Origin: Brachybacterium sp042666875
GTDB taxonomy: Bacteria; Actinomycetota; Actinomycetes; Actinomycetales; Dermabacteraceae
Length of the DNA stretch: 64,000 nt
Reading direction: 5' to 3'
Assembly (NCBI RefSeq): GCF_042666875.1
Contig: NZ_JBHTCX010000003.1
Coordinates: 290,593 to 354,592, forward strand
Both the position numbers and the translations under genes were made by a program. Below the pieces are notes generated by a model. The model did not search any database and was not told the DNA's origin. It saw nothing but the letters and a program-made list of their open reading frames with translations. Below are positions 16,130 through 25,544 of this stretch, piece by piece. Position 1 is the stretch's first letter; each line of letters opens with the position of its first letter.

Positions 16130-17386
16130 TCACTGCAGGTGCAGCTGTCCCGTCGCGTCGAACATCGTCTCCTGCAGCACCAGCGCTGCGGCGCCGATCG
16201 CCCCGACCGGCCCACCGACGGAGGTGCCTCGCACCTCGACGGAGCGGAACGAGCGAGCGATGAACGCTCGATTGACGAGCTCGGGCACGACCCGCAGGAA
16301 GGTCTCTTCCAACGCCGGCCATTGTGACCCTCCGAAGACGATCGCATCGAGGTCCAGCAGGTTCGCCAGCTGCACGGCGACCCGGGCGAAGCTGCCCGCC
16401 GCGCGCTCGAGGACCTGGGCTGCGGACGAATCCGGCACTTCCCGGCTCGCGCGCGCCAGCTCGGCCAGCGCCAGCTCGACAGCGTGCGGATCGCCGGTGT
16501 CCACGGGCTCCAGAGCACCCGCGGCCATGCCGTCGGCCACGATCGCGCCCGGCCAGGCCGAGACGTTGACGCACCCCCGCCCGCCGCAGGAGCAGTGCGG
16601 CCCGTCGGGGTCAGCAGCCATATGCGCGATATTCCCGAAGCTTGCCCCGGAGCCGCGCAGCACCTCGCCGTCCCGCACGATCCCGGCGGCCGCACCGGTT
16701 CCCAGATACAGGAAGGCGAAGCTCTCGCCGTCCCGGGGGGCTTTCCACACCTCGCCCATGGCGGCCGCGGTGTTGTCCTTCTCGAGCACCACGGGCATCT
16801 CCAACCGCGCCTGGAGATCGTCTCGCAGGGGGACGAGATCCCAGCCGGGCAGCTGGGGCGGGGCGACGACCACCCCGCGCGGAGCGTCGATCGGGCCGGG
16901 CGTGGCGACCCCTAGCCCGGCCACTCGATCCATCGGGATCTCGAGCTCTCTCAGTACAGCGCGTACGCCGCCGTCGATGGCGTCGAGAACGTGCGGCGGG
17001 TCCGAAGGATCCGGCACCGGCGATGTCCGCTCGGCGACCACCTTCCCGGCGAGGTCGAGCACGGCGAAGGTCAGCCGGGCAGGATCGATGTGCAGGCCGA
17101 CGGCGTACCGCCCCTCGGGCTCGACCTCATAGACGATCCGCGGTGCCCCCATGCCCGAACGCACTCGGCCGGCTTCGCGGATCAGCCCGGCCTCCACCAG
17201 GCGACGGCAGATGTTCGAGAGTGTCTGCATCGTCAACCCTGTGCGCCGCACCAGGTCGCTGCGGCTGAGCCCGGGCGCGCGCCGGATCAGGTCGAGCACC
17301 AGGACCTGGTTGTATCCCGCGACTCGAGGAAGGTTCGTCCCGCGACGCACCGCGCCTGTCATAGCCGTCTCGCTCGCCCCGCTCAT
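16130..17386 (-). CDS. ROK family transcriptional regulator
   Basis: 418 aa. The N-terminal winged helix (about residues 15-75; LSRSDLVRRTGLTMQTLSNICRRL without its flanks) precedes a ROK sugar-kinase-like domain. That domain has the zinc cluster CSCGGRGC at about residue 260 and a LGTGAAAGI phosphate-type loop, but no evident need for kinase activity. The ATG at 17386 was preferred; ATG 17362 is possible, and the frame stays open further upstream into the operator region. It is divergent from the CUT1/sulfatase operon and probably its repressor, released by the imported sugar. Confidence 0.85.
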   Translation of the reverse strand: MSGASETAMTGAVRRGTNLPRVAGYNQVLVLDLIRRAPGLSRSDLVRRTGLTMQTLSNICRRLVEAGLIREAGRVRSGMGAPRIVYEVEPEGRYAVGLHIDPARLTFAVLDLAGKVVAERTSPVPDPSDPPHVLDAIDGGVRAVLRELEIPMDRVAGLGVATPGPIDAPRGVVVAPPQLPGWDLVPLRDDLQARLEMPVVLEKDNTAAAMGEVWKAPRDGESFAFLYLGTGAAAGIVRDGEVLRGSGASFGNIAHMAADPDGPHCSCGGRGCVNVSAWPGAIVADGMAAGALEPVDTGDPHAVELALAELARASREVPDSSAAQVLERAAGSFARVAVQLANLLDLDAIVFGGSQWPALEETFLRVVPELVNRAFIARSFRSVEVRGTSVGGPVGAIGAAALVLQETMFDATGQLHLQ

Positions 17387-17435
17387 CTGCCCGATGCTAC
17401 GGGCCGCCGTGCCGCGAAGCCCTCGCGGGCACCTA

Positions 17436-17448
17436 TTGACTATGTCAA
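17436..17448. promoter_or_regulatory. Perfect palindrome TTGAC-TAT-GTCAA, candidate ROK operator
   Basis: It lies in the 149-bp gap between the divergent ROK regulator and binding-protein genes. A related TTGATCATGTC follows at once (17450-17460). TTGAC may double as a -35 element. Inference rests on symmetry and position. Confidence 0.5.
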
Positions 17449-17535
17449 ATTGATCATGTCTACTGGCGCGCACCGGATCCCAGGACATCCGGTGCGCGCC
17501 GGGTTCGCCCCGGCAGTACTCGACGGGGAGGCGCC

Positions 17536-18786
17536 ATGAGGAGACGTACCGTGCTCGCTGCCGGATTGCTGGCGGCGCCGCTATCGGCATGCAGCGGCGG
17601 GGACACCGACGGGGACCGGGTCTTCCGCCAATTCGATCCCGCGGACCAAGCCGCTGGACTGGTCGAAGCGATCGACGCCTGGAACGCGGAGCATCCCGAC
17701 TACCGCGTCACCATGGAGACCCTCTCCCCCAACAATCCCCAGCAGTTCGCCCGCGAGGCCAACGCCGGCTCCGGACCGGACATCGCCCAGCTCGCGTTCA
17801 CCGACGTCTCCTTCATGGCCGAGCCCAGGATCCTCACACCGCTGGACGATCTGCTGACCGGCTCCCCGCCCCAGGGCGCCGACGAGCTGTTGGCCACGGA
17901 TATGACCACCTATGACGGGTCGATGTGGGCCATCCCGTGGACGGCGGACACCATGGCTCTGGTCTACCGCCCCGATCTGCTCGAGCGCGCCGGGATCGAC
18001 CGCACGCCCCAGGACTGGGAGGAACTCGCCGAGACTGCCGCACGGATCACCGAGGATTCCGACGGGGAGATCCACGGATTCGTCTTCCCCGCCGGGGCAC
18101 AGTTCTCCAGCGCCCAGTGGTTCCCGATCAACTACCACCTATGGGCCCACGGCGCCCAGCTCATCGAGGCTGACGGTGACCTCTGGCGTGTGGGCGTCGA
18201 CCCGGAGCAGCTGACCGCGACAATCGACTACTTCGCCGCCTTCTTCACCGAAGGCATCACTCCCACCGCGATGCAGGCCGTCACCGACTACGGCGATCCG
18301 AGCATCATCGGCGCGCTCGATGACGGCTCCTGCGCGATGACCTTCATGCCCCCGGCGGCCTTCCGCACGGCCCGGGACAGCGTCGAGGCGGAGCTGCTCA
18401 CCGCGCCGATGCCCGCGGGCCTGAAGGACGGCGCGACCCATCTGGGAGGCCGGGCCCTGGGCATCAACGCGAACTGCCAGGAGCCGGAGGCGGCCTGGGA
18501 GTTCGTCACCCATCTGCTCAGCCCGGAGACTTTCCGGACCTACCCGCAGTACCCCGCGTCGGCCGGGACCCTCACCCAGGTCGACGTCGACCCCTCCGAG
18601 CAGGGATTCATCGACCAGCTTCCCCACGCACGATCCTTCGCGCGATACGCGGACGCTCCGATCACCATCGCCGCTCTGCAGGAACTCGTGAACCAGCAGT
18701 TCTCCGCCGTCTACTCGGGCCAAGCGGAACCCGCCCAGGCGGCCGACCGGATCATCACCAGACTCGCCGACGAGCTGGAGGAGTAA
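17536..18786 (+). CDS. Extracellular sugar-binding lipoprotein of CUT1 importer
   Basis: 416 aa. The short signal ends in a lipobox LSAC near residue 19, followed by SGGDTDGD, so it is a lipid-anchored receptor. The body has the cluster-1 solute-binding layout (AWNAEHPDYRVTMETLSPNN early, WAIPWTADTMALVYRPDLL about residue 133). Start 17536 follows GGGGAGG. It is the first gene of a four-gene operon with two permeases and a sulfatase, which suggests a sulfated sugar or its oligomer as ligand. Confidence 0.87.
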   Translation: MRRRTVLAAGLLAAPLSACSGGDTDGDRVFRQFDPADQAAGLVEAIDAWNAEHPDYRVTMETLSPNNPQQFAREANAGSGPDIAQLAFTDVSFMAEPRILTPLDDLLTGSPPQGADELLATDMTTYDGSMWAIPWTADTMALVYRPDLLERAGIDRTPQDWEELAETAARITEDSDGEIHGFVFPAGAQFSSAQWFPINYHLWAHGAQLIEADGDLWRVGVDPEQLTATIDYFAAFFTEGITPTAMQAVTDYGDPSIIGALDDGSCAMTFMPPAAFRTARDSVEAELLTAPMPAGLKDGATHLGGRALGINANCQEPEAAWEFVTHLLSPETFRTYPQYPASAGTLTQVDVDPSEQGFIDQLPHARSFARYADAPITIAALQELVNQQFSAVYSGQAEPAQAADRIITRLADELEE

Positions 18787-18789
18787 CGC

Positions 18790-19737
18790 ATGGCACCGCC
18801 GTCCGCACCCGCGCAGAAGGACTCACGCCCTCCCACGCGACGAGCTGCCCGACCGCTGCAGCCGTACCTGCTCAGCACGCCGGCGCTGGCCGTCATCGCC
18901 CTTCTGTTCCTCGTTCCCTCGGTCTACAACGTGGTCCTGGCCTTCCAGAGCCTCTCGCCGTACCAATCCCCCCGCGACGGCGAATGGGTGGGTGCGGAGA
19001 ACTTCTCGGAGCTGTGGAGCAATGGCGACTTCGGCGGAGCCGCGGTCAACACCGTGGTCTGGCTGACGGCCATGACAGTGGTGCTGCGACTGCTGATAGG
19101 GCTCGCCCTGGCGCTCGCGCTGCAGTCCCCCGTCCTGCGGCGCTGGAAGCTGCGTGGGGTGTCCCGCACGATCATCCTCATCCCGTGGATGGTGCCGCAG
19201 GTGGTCGCCATCGCCGCCTGGCGATGGATCCTCGATGGCAGCTCGGGAGTTCTGAACCAGGCGCTGACCGGACTGGGCCTGGTCGAGAACGGGATCCCGT
19301 TCCTCGCACAGACCAGCACCGTGTGGTGGTCGATCGTGGCGATCATCGTCTGGCGTGAGCTGCCGTTCGTGGTGATGGTCCTGATGGCCGGACTGCAGTC
19401 GATTCCGTCCGAGCAGTACGAGGCCGCCTCGGTGGACGGTGCCGGTCGCTGGACCTCCTTCCGCAGCGTCACCCTGCCCGGCCTGCGACCGGTGATCACC
19501 ATCGTGGTGCTGGTGACCGTGATCCAGACGTTCAACAACTTCGTCTATGTATGGCTGACCACCGGCGGCGGCCCCGGCCGATACACGGCGGTGCTGGCCA
19601 CCGAGCTGTACAACGCCGCGTTCTTCGACAACGAGCTCGGCGCAGCCGCCGCGATCGGCCTGGTCATGACCGCGATCATGGCGGTCTTCGCTGTCGCCTA
19701 CATGCGCCTGACCTCGGACCGGGAGGAGACGCGATGA
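18790..19737 (+). CDS. CUT1 sugar ABC transporter permease (MalF type)
   Basis: 315 aa, about six membrane segments. The EAA loop YEAASVDGAGRWTSFRSVTL is at about residues 210-230. The ATG is three bases after the receptor stop and uses the GGAG that overlaps that stop. It works with the next permease; there is no ATPase gene in the operon. Confidence 0.9.
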   Translation: MAPPSAPAQKDSRPPTRRAARPLQPYLLSTPALAVIALLFLVPSVYNVVLAFQSLSPYQSPRDGEWVGAENFSELWSNGDFGGAAVNTVVWLTAMTVVLRLLIGLALALALQSPVLRRWKLRGVSRTIILIPWMVPQVVAIAAWRWILDGSSGVLNQALTGLGLVENGIPFLAQTSTVWWSIVAIIVWRELPFVVMVLMAGLQSIPSEQYEAASVDGAGRWTSFRSVTLPGLRPVITIVVLVTVIQTFNNFVYVWLTTGGGPGRYTAVLATELYNAAFFDNELGAAAAIGLVMTAIMAVFAVAYMRLTSDREETR

Positions 19738-20627
19738 CACGGACGGCATCTTCCAGAGCTTCCGCTGCTCGGCCGGTGCGACCGCGCCGCTCGAGTGACG
19801 CGCGCAGGCCTCGTGATCTGCTGTTCCTGGCGCCCTTCGCCGTGGTGCTGGCGGTGATCCTCTTCCCTGTGGCGTGGATGCTGTACAGCTCGCTGCGACC
19901 GGTCCAGGAGATCTCGCAGGGCGTGACCTGGTCGAACGCACTGTCCGACCTGAGCCTGGATTCCTACGCACGACTGTTCGAGGCCACGAACTTCGGCAGG
20001 TACCTGCCCAACAGCCTGCTGGTGTGCAGCGTCGGCACCGTGATCACGGTGGCCATCGCGACACTGGCCGGCTTCGCACTGTCACGTTTCGCGTTCCGCG
20101 GCAGGCCAGCTGTGATGCTGGTGCTGGTGGCCACGCAGTTGCTGCCGTTCGTCGTGCTCATCACGCCGGTGTACCTGGTCTTCGCGGAGCTGCGCCTGCT
20201 GAACTCGTACGCGGGGCTGATCATCGTCTACGTCGCGATGACCACGCCCCTGGCGGCGCTGCTCATGACCGGGTTCCTCAACTCCGTGCCACGCACCCTG
20301 GACGAGGCCGCACGGATCGACGGCGCCTCGACCCTCACCGTCATCACTCGGGTGATCGCGCCGCTGGTGTGGCCCGGCGTGGTCACCGTGGCCGTCACCG
20401 CGTTCATCGCCATGTGGGATGAGTTCCTCTTCGCCCAGGTGTTCCTCACCAGCGAATCCGTCAAGACCGTGCAGGTAGGCATCGCCGGCCTGTTCGGGGA
20501 GTACGGCACCGACTGGGGCGTGGTGATGGCTGCCTCCGTGGTCGCCGCACTTCCCACCATCGTGTTGTTCTCGCTGTTGCAGCGCCGACTCGTCGCCGGT
20601 ATGACCGCCGGCGCTCTCAAGGAGTGA
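19734..20627 (+). CDS. CUT1 sugar ABC transporter permease (MalG type)
   Basis: 297 aa. The ATG at 19734 overlaps the upstream stop (ATGA), so I place the start here although the frame is open for a further 60 codons inside the preceding gene. After a basic leader there are about six membrane helices and an EAA loop LDEAARIDGASTLTVITRVI at about residues 190-210. The end reads AGMTAGALKE, a common MalG ending. Confidence 0.9.
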   Translation: MTRTASSRASAARPVRPRRSSDARRPRDLLFLAPFAVVLAVILFPVAWMLYSSLRPVQEISQGVTWSNALSDLSLDSYARLFEATNFGRYLPNSLLVCSVGTVITVAIATLAGFALSRFAFRGRPAVMLVLVATQLLPFVVLITPVYLVFAELRLLNSYAGLIIVYVAMTTPLAALLMTGFLNSVPRTLDEAARIDGASTLTVITRVIAPLVWPGVVTVAVTAFIAMWDEFLFAQVFLTSESVKTVQVGIAGLFGEYGTDWGVVMAASVVAALPTIVLFSLLQRRLVAGMTAGALKE

Positions 20628-20629
20628 TC

Positions 20630-22075
20630 ATGACCGCCGACCGCCCTCAGGACGGCCAGCGCCCCGTCGACCCTCGTCCCGTCGATCCCCGCCCGAACGT
20701 CATCGTCCTCTACGCGGACGACCTGGGCTGGGGAGACCTCGGCTGCTTCGGCTCCGAGGACATCCCGAGCCCGCATCTGGATTCCCTGTGCGCTGACGGG
20801 GTGAAGCTGTCCCAGTGGTACGCGAATTCTCCCGTCTGCTCGCCTTCGCGGGCCTCGCTGCTGACCGGTAAGTACCCGGCGCACGCCGGGGTCGAGGAGA
20901 TCCTGGGAGGCCGCCGGGACACCCCCGGCCTTCCTCCGCAGGAGACCATGGCCTCGCTCCTGCGTGATCGCGGCTACGCCACAGGCCTGTTCGGCAAGTG
21001 GCACCTCGGGGTCGACGCCGAGTATGCGCCGGGAAACTACGGTTTCGACGAGGTCTTCGGCATCAGGGCCGGCTGCGTGGACTACTACTCGCACATCTTC
21101 TACTGGGGCGATCACGATCCCGTCCACGATCTGTGGGACGGCGAGGACGAGGTCTGGCTCAACGGCGAGTACCTCACCACCGTCCTCGGTCGCCGCGCGG
21201 CGGAGTTCATCGCCCGCCAGGCGCCCCGGAATCCCTTCTTCTGCTACGTGCCCTTCAACGCTCCGCACTATCCGATGCACGCCCCGGCCGAGCACATGGC
21301 CCGCGTCGCCCACCTTCCTGAGGGCCGGCGCGAGATGGCCGCCATGATCGCGGCCCTCGACGATGCCGTGGGCGAGATCCTGGCAGCACTGGAGTCCGCC
21401 GGCGCCCGGGAGAATACGCTGGTGGTCTTCTCCTCCGACAACGGACCCTCGCGCGAGAGCCGAAACTGGCTGGGCGGTGAGGAGATCTCCTACACAGGAG
21501 GCTCCGCGGGCGGACTGCGCGGCTCCAAGGGCTCCGTGTTCGAGGGCGGCACCCGGGTCCCGAGCATCGCGGCCTGGCCCGCCCGATTGCCGGCCGGCAC
21601 CGAGGTCAACCGTCCGGGCCTCATGATGGACCTGCTGCCGACGATCCTGCATGCGGTCGACGGTGCCGAGCCCGAGTTGGCGGACGTCGACGGGGTCTCC
21701 CAGCTGGAGACACTGCGCGGTGCGGACCGGGTGCACGACGCAGAAGCCCCGGGCCATGGCCGAGCGGAACCTGCCGCGACCGAGCCCGGCCCCGCGGAGA
21801 CGACCGGGCCCGGCGACGAGGCATCCCAGGAGCGCACGGTGATGTGGACGTACGAGGACCAGTGGGCGGTGCGCCGCGGTCGATACAAGCTGGTCATCGG
21901 AGCGCGGGAGGGTATGGATCCTCCGATCACGGTCTCCCGGGCGGTGTTCGACCTCGACCTCGATCCGGCAGAGACACGGGATATCTCCGCAGACGCGCCC
22001 ACCCTCACCGCCGAGCTCGAGCACGCCCTATCGGGGTGGCAGCGGACCCATCATGCATGGGTGGCCGCCACCTGA
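20630..22075 (+). CDS. Type I sulfatase (formylglycine-dependent)
   Basis: 481 aa alkaline-phosphatase-fold sulfatase. Cys70 in CSPSRASLLTGKY is the residue converted to formylglycine. The metal-binding DD of YADDLGWGDLG is at 30-31, GKWHLG about residue 126, and SSDNG about 273. No signal peptide is visible, so it probably acts in the cytoplasm on imported sulfated saccharides. An Ala/Pro/Glu-rich insert (about residues 370-400) is unusual. ATG 20630 has AAGGAG at ideal distance; a GTG at 20624 would overlap the permease stop. It is the last gene of the importer operon. No maturation enzyme is encoded in the window. Confidence 0.88.
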   Translation: MTADRPQDGQRPVDPRPVDPRPNVIVLYADDLGWGDLGCFGSEDIPSPHLDSLCADGVKLSQWYANSPVCSPSRASLLTGKYPAHAGVEEILGGRRDTPGLPPQETMASLLRDRGYATGLFGKWHLGVDAEYAPGNYGFDEVFGIRAGCVDYYSHIFYWGDHDPVHDLWDGEDEVWLNGEYLTTVLGRRAAEFIARQAPRNPFFCYVPFNAPHYPMHAPAEHMARVAHLPEGRREMAAMIAALDDAVGEILAALESAGARENTLVVFSSDNGPSRESRNWLGGEEISYTGGSAGGLRGSKGSVFEGGTRVPSIAAWPARLPAGTEVNRPGLMMDLLPTILHAVDGAEPELADVDGVSQLETLRGADRVHDAEAPGHGRAEPAATEPGPAETTGPGDEASQERTVMWTYEDQWAVRRGRYKLVIGAREGMDPPITVSRAVFDLDLDPAETRDISADAPTLTAELEHALSGWQRTHHAWVAAT

Positions 22076-22147
22076 CCCGTGCCGGGCCGTTGCTCCGGCC
22101 AAGGCCTCTCACGAACCAGGGCCGGGAGCGACCATCCGTTCAGACCA

Positions 22148-22177
22148 TTGCCCCTCCCCCGCTCCCGGCCCGACAAT
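22148..22177 (+). promoter_or_regulatory. Candidate promoter for a leaderless polyketide synthase transcript
   Basis: TTGCCC (22148-22153), an 18-base spacer and GACAAT (22172-22177) are followed by the ATG at 22183. No Shine-Dalgarno sequence precedes that ATG. If the hexamer is a true -10 box, transcription would begin at or next to the ATG. The -35 match is weak. Confidence 0.35.
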
Positions 22178-22182
22178 GAACC

Positions 22183-23382
22183 ATGACGGTCACTCTCCGG
22201 TCCCTGGAAGTCGCAGTCCCCTCCACCGAGCTCGCCCAGGACGACGTCCGCGACGTCTTCGCCGCCCAGCCCGACCTGAGCCGCCTCGGCCAGCGCCTGG
22301 TGGCCACCTCGTTCAACTCCTCCGGGATCGAGCGCCGCTACAGCGCCATCTCCGAATGGGACGGCCCGTCGGCCGATGAGGAGCCCGTGTTCTTCGAGGT
22401 CGGCACCGGCCGGTTCCTGAACCCCACCACCGGTACCCGCAACGAGATCTTCGCCCGCGAGGCCACCGAGCTGTACACCGGCGTCGCGGCCGCCGCCCTC
22501 GAGGTCGCCGAAGGCATCGAGCGGGCCGACGTCACCCACGTCATCACCGTCTCCTGCACCGGGTTCTTCGCGCCGGGGCCGGATTACCGCATCGTGCGCG
22601 CGCTCGGCCTGGAACCCTCCGTCCAGCGCTACCACCTGGGATTCATGGGCTGCTACGCCGCCCTGCCCGCGCTGCGCCAGGCCCAGACCATCTGCCGGGC
22701 CGATCCCGACGCCGTGGTGCTGGTCGCCACCGTCGAACTGTGCACGCTGCACGTGCGCACCTCGAACGATCCCGACACCATCGTCGGCTCCTCACTGTTC
22801 GGCGACGGCGCCGCCGCCGCGATCATCACCGGCAAGGACCTCCCCCACAGCTCGCCGCTGCTGCAGCTGGACCACTTCGAGACCGTGCTGACCCCCGTGG
22901 GCGAAGAGTCCATGGCCTGGAACATCGGTGACAACGGCTTCGAGATGGTGCTGGGCACCTACGTCCCGCACATCATCGACGAGCACATCACCGGCGCCCT
23001 GATCCCGCTGCTCGCCCACGACCCGTCGGTGGCGCAGCGGCCCTACCGGGAGATCGAGCGCTGGGCGATCCATCCGGGCGGCCGCAGCATCCTGGACAAG
23101 GTCGAGGCCAAGCTCGAGCTGGACGAGAGCCAGCTGGTCCCCGCCCGCGAGACGCTGCGGGACTTCGGCAACATGTCCAGCGCCACCGTGATGTTCGTGC
23201 TGCGCCGGATCCTGGACGAGGCCGCCCCCGGCGCCGAGGAGCGCGTGTGCTCCATGGCATTCGGTCCCGGGCTGACGGTCGAGACGGCCCTGCTGACCAC
23301 GATCGGCGCCCCCGTCGCCGCCTCCGCGCCCGAGCCCGGGACCGGCGCCCTGACCGACGCCGCACTGAGCATCCACCCGTGA
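22183..23382 (+). CDS. Type III polyketide synthase (chalcone/alkylresorcinol synthase family)
   Basis: 399 aa thiolase-fold enzyme. The catalytic triad is complete: Cys157 (GFMGCYAA), His297 (WAIHPGG) and Asn330 (DFGNMSSATV). Length and motifs match bacterial type III PKSs that extend fatty acyl-CoA with malonyl-CoA to alkylresorcinols or alkylpyrones. The stop overlaps the GTG of a methyltransferase gene, itself overlapping a FAD hydroxylase gene. The order PKS, methyltransferase, hydroxylase parallels the phenolic-lipid operon srsABC of Streptomyces griseus. The product here (methylated or hydroxylated resorcinol or quinone lipid) is inferred. Confidence 0.9.
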   Translation: MTVTLRSLEVAVPSTELAQDDVRDVFAAQPDLSRLGQRLVATSFNSSGIERRYSAISEWDGPSADEEPVFFEVGTGRFLNPTTGTRNEIFAREATELYTGVAAAALEVAEGIERADVTHVITVSCTGFFAPGPDYRIVRALGLEPSVQRYHLGFMGCYAALPALRQAQTICRADPDAVVLVATVELCTLHVRTSNDPDTIVGSSLFGDGAAAAIITGKDLPHSSPLLQLDHFETVLTPVGEESMAWNIGDNGFEMVLGTYVPHIIDEHITGALIPLLAHDPSVAQRPYREIERWAIHPGGRSILDKVEAKLELDESQLVPARETLRDFGNMSSATVMFVLRRILDEAAPGAEERVCSMAFGPGLTVETALLTTIGAPVAASAPEPGTGALTDAALSIHP

Positions 23383-24164
23383 CGGCGCCGCGCGTGCCTG
23401 GTCGACCCCGCGTCTCCGGTCGTCCTCGCGCGGCGCAGCGCCCTCGCATGCCGGAGCGGCTCCGCGTGCCAGACCTGACCGAGCGAGACCGCCACGCCGC
23501 CGAGCGCATGGACGACCCGGACTGCGATCTGCGCCGGCTCGAGCGCACCTACGCCCAGTTCCGCGTCATCAACTCCCTGGTGACGGGCTGGCGCACCACC
23601 TACCGCCGGCACCTGCGCCCGAGACTGCACCGCGAGGGTCCGACCACGCTGCTGGACATCGGCAGCGGCGGCGGGGACCTCGCCCGGGCCCTGGCCCGAT
23701 GGGCGCGCCGCGACGGCTTCGACCTGCGCGTAACCGGCATCGACCCCGACCCGCGGGCGCACGCCTGGGCGATGCGGCAGAGGCCCGTCGAGGGCGTGTA
23801 CTTCCGGCGGGCCCTCTCCTCCGACCTGGTCACCGAGGGCGCCGAGTTCGATCTGGTGGTCTCCAACCACCTGCTCCACCACCTCGAGGAGGACGAGCTG
23901 CGGGACCTGCTGAGAGATTCTCGGCGGCTGTCCCGCACCGCGGTGGTCCACAGCGACATCCAGCGCGACCGTCTCGCCTACGCCCTGTTCTCGGTGGGCA
24001 CCTGGCCCTTCTTCCCCGGCTCCTTCATCCGGGAGGACGGGCTGATCTCGATCCGCCGCAGCTTCACCGCCGCCGAACTGCGTGACATCGCGCCCGAGGG
24101 CTGGGATGTGAGCGAGCTGGGCCCATGGCGCCTGCTGCTGACCCACGAGGTCCCGACACGATGA
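23379..24164 (+). CDS. Class I SAM-dependent methyltransferase
   Basis: About 261 aa from the GTG at 23379, which overlaps the polyketide synthase stop (GTGA). The first ~30 residues are Arg/Pro-rich and a start at an internal Met (MPERLR or MDDPDC) is possible. The SAM-binding motif LLDIGSGGGDLARAL is at about residues 90-104, followed by VTGIDPDPRA and LVVSNHLLHHL. It is a soluble UbiE-like methyltransferase, unlike the membrane-type SrsB of the Streptomyces cluster. It probably methylates the polyketide phenol or its ring carbon. Confidence 0.82.
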   Translation: MTAPRVPGRPRVSGRPRAAQRPRMPERLRVPDLTERDRHAAERMDDPDCDLRRLERTYAQFRVINSLVTGWRTTYRRHLRPRLHREGPTTLLDIGSGGGDLARALARWARRDGFDLRVTGIDPDPRAHAWAMRQRPVEGVYFRRALSSDLVTEGAEFDLVVSNHLLHHLEEDELRDLLRDSRRLSRTAVVHSDIQRDRLAYALFSVGTWPFFPGSFIREDGLISIRRSFTAAELRDIAPEGWDVSELGPWRLLLTHEVPTR

Positions 24165-25441
24165 TCGCGCCCGGCAGCTTCGATGACGCGGCGCCCGGCG
24201 CTGCGGAACCGGACGGCCCGCCGCCAGACTGCGACGTGCTGATCGTGGGCGGTGGCCCGACAGGCCTGTTCCTCGCAGCGCTGCTGGTACGACGAGGGGT
24301 GAGCGTGCTCGTGCTCGAGTGTCGCACCGCGCCCAGCACCCATTCGCGAGCCATCGGCCTGCATCCCCCGGCCTTGAGTGCGCTGCGGGAGGTCGGCCTC
24401 GACGACGCCGCCATCGCCGCGGGAGTGCGGCTCCGGGGCGGCAGTGCGCGCGGCCGCCGCGGGGAGCTCGGCAGACTGCGCTTCGAGGGGGCATGGCCGC
24501 ACCGACCGTTTGTCCTGTCCTTACCGCAGAGCCGCACCGAGGAGCTGCTCGAGGGCCGACTGGCCGAATTCGCCCCCGGGACGCTACAACGCGGCTGGGA
24601 GGTTACGGGCTTGCGCGAGATCGGTGACCGCATCGAGGTGACCGCACGGCACACCGCCCCGGGCGATGCCGGAGCCCCGGTCGTACACCGGCGCGCCCGC
24701 ATGCTCGTGGGCGCCGACGGGTCCCACAGCCGGGTGCGCGAGCTCCTCGGCGTACCCACGACCCGTACTACGTACCCGGATACCTACCTCATGGGCGACG
24801 CCGCCGATCCTGATGGGGACGGTGAAGACCGCGAGGGGTTCATCCACCTGGACCCCGACGGCGTCGTCGAGTCCTTTCCGCTGCCGGGCGGGCTGCGCCG
24901 CTGGGTGGTCCACACCGGGTCGGCCCATGCCGGGGCCCACAGCGGGCGCTACCGTTCGGCAGATCCTTCCCCTGCCGCCCTTGCTGAGATCGTCCGCTCG
25001 CGCACCAAAGTGCGGATCGACACGACGGCGATCCGCATGATCAGTGCATTCACCGTGCACCGGCGCACGGCGCGGCACCTGCTAACTGGGCGTTGCATGC
25101 TGATCGGCGATGCCGCCCACGAAATCAGCCCGATCGGGGGCCAGGGGATCTCCCTGGGCTGGCTGGATGCCTACGACCTGGCGCCCCTCATCCCGCAGAC
25201 GGTGACAAGCAAATTTAGCGGCACCCTCCGGGGCAGCCGCGAGTGGCTGCAGTTCGAAAAGACCTGTCAACGTCGGGCGCGTACCGCCCGTCTGCTCGCG
25301 CACCTGAACATGGCACTGGGACGCCCGCTCGCGGAACCACTGTCCTCCCTCCGGGGACTGGCCGTGCGAGCCGCCCTCCACTCTCCGGTTCGGCGCGTCA
25401 TGGCGCGGGCGTACTCGATGGCGTGGGTGCGCACCCGCTGA
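24161..25441 (+). CDS. FAD-dependent aromatic hydroxylase (UbiH/PHBH family)
   Basis: 426 aa. FAD motifs: GGGPTG at residues 30-35, a GADGSHSRVR (DG motif) about residue 195, and GDAAHEISPIGGQGIS about 325. The ATG overlaps the methyltransferase stop (ATGA). The architecture fits a single-component flavin monooxygenase that hydroxylates a phenolic ring, converting an alkylresorcinol to a hydroquinone/quinone in SrsC-like pathways. The segment around 25200-25270 is less GC-rich than its surroundings (TGACAAGCAAATTTAGC), but the frame is unbroken. Confidence 0.85.
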   Translation: MIAPGSFDDAAPGAAEPDGPPPDCDVLIVGGGPTGLFLAALLVRRGVSVLVLECRTAPSTHSRAIGLHPPALSALREVGLDDAAIAAGVRLRGGSARGRRGELGRLRFEGAWPHRPFVLSLPQSRTEELLEGRLAEFAPGTLQRGWEVTGLREIGDRIEVTARHTAPGDAGAPVVHRRARMLVGADGSHSRVRELLGVPTTRTTYPDTYLMGDAADPDGDGEDREGFIHLDPDGVVESFPLPGGLRRWVVHTGSAHAGAHSGRYRSADPSPAALAEIVRSRTKVRIDTTAIRMISAFTVHRRTARHLLTGRCMLIGDAAHEISPIGGQGISLGWLDAYDLAPLIPQTVTSKFSGTLRGSREWLQFEKTCQRRARTARLLAHLNMALGRPLAEPLSSLRGLAVRAALHSPVRRVMARAYSMAWVRTR

Positions 25442-25544
25442 CGCACACGGATCACTCCTCTCGTTCGGACGCATTCCGTCGGCTATTTGTCAGAAATCAA
25501 CGCATGTCGTTGCGGCCTTCGCCGACCGACTCCATGCTGTCGGG

